NCBI GenBank assembly: GCA_902784015.1
Contig: CACZTC010000119.1
Coordinates: 1 to 5,923, forward strand
Direction of reading: 5' to 3'
From: an uncultured Erysipelotrichaceae bacterium
GTDB lineage: Bacteria; Bacillota_I; Bacilli_A; Erysipelotrichales; Erysipelotrichaceae
DNA length: 5,923 nucleotides
A program made the position numbers and the translations under genes. The notes under the pieces were generated by a model, which saw only the letters and a list, made by a program, of their open reading frames with translations, had not been told where the DNA came from and ran no database searches. Positions 1-5,923 of the stretch are shown piece after piece. Positions within the stretch are counted from its first letter, which is position 1. Each line of letters begins with the position of its first letter.

Positions 1-1195
1 TAGAAGTAACAGGATAAATATGGAATATTCCTTCGATGATTAAAATAAAAGCTATTACTAAAGTAAGATTCTTTTTACCTATATAAAATAATGCGTATGC
101 TCCAACTAGTGGTAATAAAGCTGAAGTAATAATATTTAATCTAAAAGGGAATTGGATGATTGATAAAAAGCTAAGCTTATCCCAAGGTATAAAAGAAGAA
201 GGAAGGATGAAAAAGATATAGCCAAAAATGAATAGGGAGGTTATAAATCTATTTCTTTTTTCTTTTTTGATAAATAAATATAGTAAAGGAATAAAAGTTA
301 AGAAATAACCAATATTTTCTAACATTGTTTTATCTCTTTCTAAATTATTACCAGCTAAAGCAAATCTAGTTATATTCGCGAAATATTGCCAAAGATCTAG
401 ACTATAATAGCTCAAAATAGAATTAGTTCGATAATAATCTAAAATATATCTTTGTGATAATAATTGTTCAAACATTGGTAATGTATAAAAAGAAGTAGAT
501 AAGAAAGCTAAAATAATAGCCCAAAAAGTATATTTAATAATGTCTTTATTAATATGAAAAATATTAATAATAAAGAAAATGATAAAAAGAATCACAATAA
601 ATATAAAAGTAATATTATGAGATAAAACTAATAAGACAAGACTTAAATATAATAAAGGCCACTTTTTATATTTCTTTTCATAAAAGAGATAATAAATACT
701 TAATAAGAATAATGGTAAAAATGATATCGCCATTATTTCACCAAGTGCACCTCTGACATAAACATCAGTTATATGATAATTATTAAAAATATAAGCTATC
801 ATAGCTAATAGAGCTATATATTTATTCATAGTAATCTTATAAGCTAAAAGATACATAAATATAGCAGCTAGCAAGGTCAATAAAATAATAAAAAGCTTAT
901 AAGTTATAACTAAAGGCATACCTAAATTATGAAGAAGGCTAGGGATGAATAATAAAATATCAGCATAGAATAGAGGACTAGCATAACCAAAGCCAGCATT
1001 TTCTAAAGGATAGATGGCAGGAAGAATATCTCCATGAGCTAAAGCATAACTATAATTTTCAATACGTGATAAATGGAATAAAGTATCATGTTCTAAAGGT
1101 AAAGAAGAGCTAATGATATATGGAAAAGAGAAAATAATAGTTATTAATATAATCGCTAATAAAGATAATCTATGTTCATTAAATAGTCTTTTCAT
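1..1195 (-). CDS. Polytopic membrane protein, PTPS-related / GT-C-like family (3' end outside window)
   Basis: The minus strand is open from an ATG at 1195 to the left edge, giving 398 residues with no stop; the C-terminus is missing. The protein is very hydrophobic, with roughly ten or eleven membrane segments (for example about 11-31, 96-117, 153-171, 180-213, 222-239, 296-310, 317-334, 355-372 and 377-394). A loop after the first segment carries HDTLFHLSRI (36-45) and GFGYASPLFY (68-77). Further on are YVRGALGE (146-153), LSHN (191-194) and QFPFRL (348-353). From memory this pattern matches the '6-pyruvoyl-tetrahydropterin synthase related' membrane family (PF10131). Despite the name, these are not pterin enzymes; they look like GT-C glycosyltransferases, with the acidic HD loop in the place of the usual catalytic loop. 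The start overlaps the stop of the upstream PMT gene, so a shared role in surface glycan or lipid-linked sugar chemistry is inferred. Substrate unknown. A YfhO-type protein is the main alternative. Confidence 0.75.
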   Translation of the reverse strand, partial: MKRLFNEHRLSLLAIILITIIFSFPYIISSSLPLEHDTLFHLSRIENYSYALAHGDILPAIYPLENAGFGYASPLFYADILLFIPSLLHNLGMPLVITYKLFIILLTLLAAIFMYLLAYKITMNKYIALLAMIAYIFNNYHITDVYVRGALGEIMAISFLPLFLLSIYYLFYEKKYKKWPLLYLSLVLLVLSHNITFIFIVILFIIFFIINIFHINKDIIKYTFWAIILAFLSTSFYTLPMFEQLLSQRYILDYYRTNSILSYYSLDLWQYFANITRFALAGNNLERDKTMLENIGYFLTFIPLLYLFIKKEKRNRFITSLFIFGYIFFILPSSFIPWDKLSFLSIIQFPFRLNIITSALLPLVGAYALFYIGKKNLTLVIAFILIIEGIFHIYPVTS

Positions 1196-3114
1196 TATCC
1201 AAAACTCCAAGATCTAAATATTTCTAATAAATGTATATAATCTAAAGATGTATTAAAGCCAGTTAATATAGGCATATAAATAATGAATATTATTAGATAT
1301 ATGATGGTGAAAATGTAAAGATATTTTCTATCATTGCCTTCATGCAGCTTTAATCTATCTACTAATAATGCGATAGCAGAGACGATAAAGATACTTGTTG
1401 GATAAAAATGATAAGAGAATACACAACGATCAATAATTACCCATGGTAATAGATTACTTAGGATACCAATAGTGATAAAGAAAGCTTCTTTATCTTTTTT
1501 TATAAAGGCATAATAGATATTAAAGCATATCGCAATTAAACCAGTCCAACATAATAAAGGATGTGAGAAACAAGCTATCGTATTAGCATAATCATTGCCA
1601 TTTTTGAAATAATACCACATAGGTCTAACATCTAAGAGCCACTGATACCAAGTGCTTTCAAAAGGATGAGTAGCTTTAAGAGTAGCATGATATTCATACA
1701 TATATTTATTATGTCGCCATATATTCATAATCGAATATGGTTCACGATAAATATGATCAACTACAAATGATAATAAATAAATAATGATAGGAATAAAGAT
1801 GAAGAAGATAAAACAAACTAATATAGTCAAAAAAGTATTCTTATAGAATATATCTGTCATTCCTTCAGGATATTCTTGAGGATTCTTTTTAAAATATTTA
1901 TATTCTTTATATCTTTCATATAAATTTATAAATAATAATATCGCTAAGCCTACTGCCCCATAACACGCCGTCCACTTAGTAGCTATACCTATACCCATAA
2001 ATAAACCAGATAGGAAAAGATATTTGAATTGTACTTTTAATGGTGTATCAAAAAATGAAGTGTAATAATATCTAAGCATAAAATAAAACATAAGAATAAT
2101 AAAGAAAATACTAAATGGTTCTAAGGTGGCTATTCTTGAAGTTGTAATATGCATAAAATCAAAGGTAAAGATAATAGTAGCTAAAGTAGATATAGAAGTT
2201 GTAGTTAATAATGCATGTATTAATAAATAAAAGATAGGTATCATCAAAATGCCAAAGATAGCTCCAGGAAGACGCCAAATAAAAGGTGATAAACCAAATA
2301 GCTTAATAAATAAAGCAATGATATTAGTACCTAATAGTGGATGGACACTATAATACATATATTGTCCATTAGCTACTTCATAAGCATTTCTAACATGATA
2401 TATTTCATCAAAATATGATTCATTTTCATAATTTGGATTGATAGCTAATTTATCTTGTTCATCAATAATTAAAGAAGCAGGATATTTACTATTATCATAT
2501 TCATCTTCTTTGATACTGAGGTCTAAATATTTATTGTTATCGCTATTATAAAAACCTATTTCAGTAATAGTATTATTCTTATTTGTAGATTCTAACTGGA
2601 TATATTTATAATCATTATCTCTTTCAATATTTATATATTGATAAATTGAACCATCCGTTAATCTTGTGATTTCCTTCCAGTTTTCTGAGTCATTAGAGCC
2701 TCTAATGATAACTTCATTAACGCCTATTTGAAAGCTATCAGGATTACTATTATTATCTCCTTCACCATATATCAGCATTATATTAGTAAATTTAGTATCA
2801 TTTGTTAGCTCTAAGGTGATGAATTGGTTAGGGGAAGAAGGTTGCCATGTTGTATTAGGGAAAGAAAGAGAGCCTAATTTCCATAATGAGATAATTGCAT
2901 ATATTAAAGTAATAATAATGATATTGATAATATCTTTTTTTGATAATTTAGGTATGATTTTTGATTTTTTAAGAGGATGATTATTTAGTTCCTTTTTTGC
3001 GATAGTATTATTATCTTTTTTATATATAAAAAAAGTACAAAATATAAGAATAATCATTAAAAATATTGGGATATATTCAGTATTTTTAAATAAAGAAAAA
3101 CTAATATTTTGCAT
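1195..3114 (-). CDS. PMT/GT39-family membrane glycosyltransferase with extracytoplasmic discoidin-like domain
   Basis: This 639-residue protein is a probable polyprenyl-phosphate-sugar-dependent transferase of the protein O-mannosyltransferase family, acting on the outer face of the membrane. In order: TM1 (about 12-31), a Lys-rich cytoplasmic linker (32-60), TM2 (61-80), then a soluble beta-rich region (about 85-190) with the pattern of an F5/8 type C domain (TTWQPSSPNQFITLEL near 88-103; SNDSENWKEITRL at 140-152; a final EIGFY at 185-189). The catalytic part follows: FDEIYH (235-240) with the acidic pair D236/E237, HPLLG (258-262), SRIATLEPF (326-334), TKW (379-381), WYQWLLDVRPMWYYF (489-503) and LPWVIIDRCVFSYHFYP (556-572), the last matching the PMT C-terminal four-helix domain. 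About a dozen membrane segments are visible. Bacterial family members mannosylate secreted proteins, but donor and acceptor cannot be told here. ATG at 3114 is the only credible start: an in-frame stop lies nine codons upstream with no ATG, GTG or TTG between. It has no Shine-Dalgarno. Confidence 0.87.
   Translation of the reverse strand: MQNISFSLFKNTEYIPIFLMIILIFCTFFIYKKDNNTIAKKELNNHPLKKSKIIPKLSKKDIINIIIITLIYAIISLWKLGSLSFPNTTWQPSSPNQFITLELTNDTKFTNIMLIYGEGDNNSNPDSFQIGVNEVIIRGSNDSENWKEITRLTDGSIYQYINIERDNDYKYIQLESTNKNNTITEIGFYNSDNNKYLDLSIKEDEYDNSKYPASLIIDEQDKLAINPNYENESYFDEIYHVRNAYEVANGQYMYYSVHPLLGTNIIALFIKLFGLSPFIWRLPGAIFGILMIPIFYLLIHALLTTTSISTLATIIFTFDFMHITTSRIATLEPFSIFFIILMFYFMLRYYYTSFFDTPLKVQFKYLFLSGLFMGIGIATKWTACYGAVGLAILLFINLYERYKEYKYFKKNPQEYPEGMTDIFYKNTFLTILVCFIFFIFIPIIIYLLSFVVDHIYREPYSIMNIWRHNKYMYEYHATLKATHPFESTWYQWLLDVRPMWYYFKNGNDYANTIACFSHPLLCWTGLIAICFNIYYAFIKKDKEAFFITIGILSNLLPWVIIDRCVFSYHFYPTSIFIVSAIALLVDRLKLHEGNDRKYLYIFTIIYLIIFIIYMPILTGFNTSLDYIHLLEIFRSWSFG
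1205..1208 (-). promoter_or_regulatory. Shine-Dalgarno for the second membrane protein, inside the PMT 3' end
   Basis: The minus strand reads GGAG at 1208-1205, nine bases before the ATG at 1195. The PMT stop (TAA, 1197-1195) and this ATG share one base in the arrangement TAATG. This supports the start choice and suggests termination-reinitiation coupling between the two genes. The site is only four bases long, so its strength is uncertain. Confidence 0.5.
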
Positions 3115-3120
3115 GAAAAT

Positions 3121-3126
3121 ATTATA
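3121..3126 (-). promoter_or_regulatory. -10 box of the membrane-transferase operon (probable leaderless start)
   Basis: The minus strand reads a perfect TATAAT at 3126-3121, followed by six bases (ATTTTC) and the ATG at 3114. Standard spacing puts the transcription start at or within a base or two of the A of ATG, so the mRNA would be leaderless. This agrees with the absence of any Shine-Dalgarno. The -35 region is poor: TTTCTA at 3149-3144 matches TTGACA at three of six positions. In AT-rich DNA a chance TATAAT is possible, but position and missing ribosome site point the same way. Confidence 0.55.
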
Positions 3127-3158
3127 TCTTTTAGAGCTTTATTTAGAAAGATATGTGT

Positions 3159-3185
3159 TTAGCACTCAAGAGTTGACAGTGCCAA
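3159..3185. promoter_or_regulatory. CIRCE operator (HrcA binding site)
   Basis: The left half-site TTAGCACTC (3159-3167) matches the CIRCE consensus exactly. A nine-base spacer (3168-3176) has the canonical length. The right half-site CAGTGCCAA (3177-3185) matches GAGTGCTAA at seven of nine positions. CIRCE is the operator of the heat-shock repressor HrcA, found before groES and dnaK operons in many Gram-positive bacteria; here it sits 45 bp before the groES start codon. It overlaps the -35 box of the groES promoter, so bound HrcA would block RNA polymerase. hrcA itself is not in the window. Confidence 0.92.
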
Positions 3186-3201
3186 AAACAAGGTGTAAGA
3201 T
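3173..3201 (+). promoter_or_regulatory. Sigma-A-type promoter of groES-groEL
   Basis: A perfect -35 TTGACA (3173-3178) is followed after exactly 17 bases by TAAGAT (3196-3201), which matches TATAAT at four of six positions. Transcription would start near 3208, leaving a leader of about 22 bases that ends in the groES ribosome site. The -35 box lies in the CIRCE spacer, with its last two bases in the right half-site, which fits repression by HrcA. Confidence 0.8.
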
Positions 3202-3217
3202 AGTACGTGGACAAATT

Positions 3218-3225
3218 AGGAGGTG
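3218..3225 (+). promoter_or_regulatory. Strong Shine-Dalgarno that fixes the groES start
   Basis: AGGAGGTG lies with its AGGAGG core six bases before the ATG at 3230. It settles the start: an in-frame ATG exists at 3113, but it lies upstream of the promoter and the operator and has no ribosome site. Confidence 0.9.
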
Positions 3226-3229
3226 GATT

Positions 3230-3509
3230 ATGTTAAAACCATTACATGATTATGTAGTATTAGAAAAGCTCAAAGAAGAAGAGAAAACGAAGAGCGGTAT
3301 TATTATTACAGAAAGCCCTAAAGAACAACCTAGCCGTGGTCTAGTTGTAGCAGTAGGACCTGGTAAAGTAGAAGATGGTAAAAATGTCAAAATAGATCTA
3401 AAAAAAGGGCAAGAAGTTATTTATAAAAAGTATTCTGGTACAGAAATAACAGATAATAAAAAGGATTATTTATTAATTAAAGCTGAAGATATTTTAGCAA
3501 TTGTAGAAT

Positions 3510-3511
<2 letters not shown>
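3230..3511 (+). CDS. groES: Co-chaperonin GroES (Hsp10)
   Basis: This 93-residue protein forms the heptameric lid of the cytoplasmic GroEL folding chamber; the length is normal (about 94-97). It opens with MLKPLHDYVVLEKL, where the common PLGDRV motif reads PLHDYV. The mobile loop spans about 16-34, and its hydrophobic tripeptide III (24-26) stands where E. coli has IVL and contacts the GroEL apical domain. Then come GLVVAVGPGK (37-46), the roof-loop region (47-54), GQEVIYKKYSG (60-70) and the end YLLIKAEDILAIVE (80-93). The start at 3230 is set by the Shine-Dalgarno at 3218; a reading from 3113 would add 39 residues unlike any GroES and would begin before the promoter. groEL follows after nine bases, in the same operon under CIRCE control. 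Identity is certain; the taxon hint from PLHDYV is inference. Confidence 0.98.
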
Positions 3512-5131
<1,620 letters not shown>

Positions 5132-5139
5132 TCAATGAT

Positions 5140-5169
5140 AAGGATTACTGAAAGGTAATCCTTTATTTT
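5140..5169 (+). terminator. Intrinsic terminator of the groES-groEL operon
   Basis: A perfect nine-base-pair stem, AAGGATTAC (5140-5148) with GTAATCCTT (5155-5163), encloses a six-base loop TGAAAG and is followed by TATTTTG. It begins nine bases after the groEL stop. The T-tract is short and broken, so some read-through into the next gene is possible. Confidence 0.8.
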
Positions 5170-5173
5170 GAAG

Positions 5174-5179
5174 TATAAT
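5174..5179 (+). promoter_or_regulatory. -10 box of the HAD phosphatase gene (probable leaderless start)
   Basis: A perfect TATAAT ends seven bases before the ATG at 5187, so transcription would begin at or next to the start codon. No Shine-Dalgarno is seen between 5164 and 5186. No good -35 box lies at the right distance; that position falls in the loop and right arm of the groEL terminator. A chance match in AT-rich DNA, with expression by terminator read-through, is the alternative. Confidence 0.5.
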
Positions 5180-5186
5180 AATCTAT

Positions 5187-5747
5187 ATGAATGTTTATGA
5201 TTTTGATGAAACTATCTATGATGGAGATTCGACGGTAGATTTAATATTTTATTTATTTAAGACTTATCCTAAGACATTAATTAATAGTCCTTTGATGTTA
5301 TTTAGTGGAGCTTTATTTTTAACTAAATTAATGCCTAAACAAGCTTTTAAAGAAAATGTCTTTAAAATATTTAATTATGTTGAAGATATGGATAAAGTTA
5401 TTGATGAATTTACTTCTAAGAATCTATATAAGATAAAAGATTGGTATAAGTCCCAACAAAAAGATGATGATTTAATTATTTCAGCTTCGCCAGAATTTCT
5501 TATTTCAGCTTTTTGCGAAAAAATAGGAATAAAATATTGTATGGCTAGTCCCGTAGATATTAAGACTGGTAAATATAAAGGTTTGAATTGCCACGGGGAA
5601 GAGAAGGTTAAAAGATATAAAGAAATATATGGAGAAAAAGAAATAGATGATTTCTATTCAGATTCATATTCTGATACGCCGCTAGCTAAATTATCCAAAA
5701 AAGCATATTTAGTTAAAGGTAATAAATTATTAGATTGGGAAAAATAA
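5187..5747 (+). CDS. HAD-IB family phosphatase, PgpC/CicA-like
   Basis: This 186-residue protein has the full set of HAD phosphatase motifs. Motif I is YDFDETIY (4-11), with nucleophile D5 and acid/base D7. Motif II is IISASP (97-102) with S99. The motif III lysine is probably K140 in CHGEEK (135-140). Motif IV is YSDSYSD (157-163) with D159 and D163. The helical cap lies between motifs I and II and includes a hydrophobic stretch (about 31-48) that could lie on or in the membrane. The SASP, GEEK and YSDSYSD spacing recalls E. coli PgpC (YfhB), a phosphatidylglycerophosphate phosphatase, and Caulobacter CicA; a SerB-like small-molecule phosphatase is also possible. The substrate is therefore not assigned. 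The start is fixed because the nucleophile is residue 5. The gene has its own putative -10 box, no Shine-Dalgarno, and a stop codon that enters the downstream hairpin. Confidence 0.85.
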   Translation: MNVYDFDETIYDGDSTVDLIFYLFKTYPKTLINSPLMLFSGALFLTKLMPKQAFKENVFKIFNYVEDMDKVIDEFTSKNLYKIKDWYKSQQKDDDLIISASPEFLISAFCEKIGIKYCMASPVDIKTGKYKGLNCHGEEKVKRYKEIYGEKEIDDFYSDSYSDTPLAKLSKKAYLVKGNKLLDWEK

Positions 5748-5770
5748 TAGTCATGCATTGCATGACTATT
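5746..5770. terminator. Bidirectional terminator between the HAD gene and pta
   Basis: A perfect 11-bp stem, AATAGTCATGC (5746-5756) with GCATGACTATT (5760-5770), closes a three-base ATT loop. On the plus strand it is followed by TCATTATTATT, and on the minus strand by ATTTTT, so it can serve both convergent genes. Its left arm contains the last two bases of the HAD stop codon, and the pta stop lies six bases beyond its right arm. Confidence 0.82.
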
Positions 5771-5776
5771 TCATTA

Positions 5777-5923
<147 letters not shown>

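Noticed and set aside
3113..3229. An in-frame ATG at 3113 that would extend GroES by 39 residues
   Set aside because: It lies upstream of the CIRCE operator and promoter, has no ribosome site, and adds residues not found in any GroES. The Shine-Dalgarno at 3218 and the conserved MLKPL start mark 3230 as the true start.

Overview
This is an AT-rich window with a standard bacterial layout. Trp is read from TGG, no reading frame is broken by TGA, and every complete gene ends in TAA or TAG, so the standard bacterial code fits and Mycoplasma code 4 does not. The GroES start (MLKPLHDYVVLEK), the GroEL apical-domain wording ([11 protein letters not shown]) and a CIRCE operator suggest a low-GC Bacillota of the Erysipelotrichales / RF39 kind. 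That placement rests on recalled family patterns, not a search.

Layout: Bases 1-3114 hold two minus-strand integral membrane proteins of GT-C type. The upstream one (1195-3114) is a PMT/GT39-family lipid-linked sugar transferase with an extracytoplasmic discoidin (F5/8 type C)-like domain. The downstream one (1-1195, running off the left edge) resembles the PTPS-related membrane protein family. They overlap by one base (TAATG), so they are probably co-transcribed and translationally coupled. A 115-bp divergent spacer (3115-3229) holds a minus-strand -10 box for the transferase operon, a CIRCE operator and a sigma-A promoter for groES-groEL. groES (3230-3511) and groEL (3521-5131) form a tight operon ending in a hairpin terminator. 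A small HAD-IB phosphatase resembling PgpC/CicA follows (5187-5747). A symmetric hairpin at 5746-5770 then separates it from the convergent 3' end of pta (5777-5923), whose 5' part lies outside the window.

How the genes work together: GroES and GroEL form the Hsp60/Hsp10 folding chamber under probable HrcA control. The two membrane proteins probably act in surface glycosylation. The HAD enzyme may act on a lipid phosphate or a small phosphoester, and Pta belongs to acetyl-CoA/acetyl-phosphate fermentation. Apart from groES-groEL and the coupled membrane pair, the genes look like ordinary neighbours.

The window does not show a new multi-gene system. The points most worth a second look are: the operator/promoter overlap at CIRCE, where a half-site change creates a perfect -35 box; two unrelated genes that look leaderless (TATAAT 6-7 nt before ATG and no Shine-Dalgarno); and the discoidin-bearing transferase coupled to a second GT-C-like protein.
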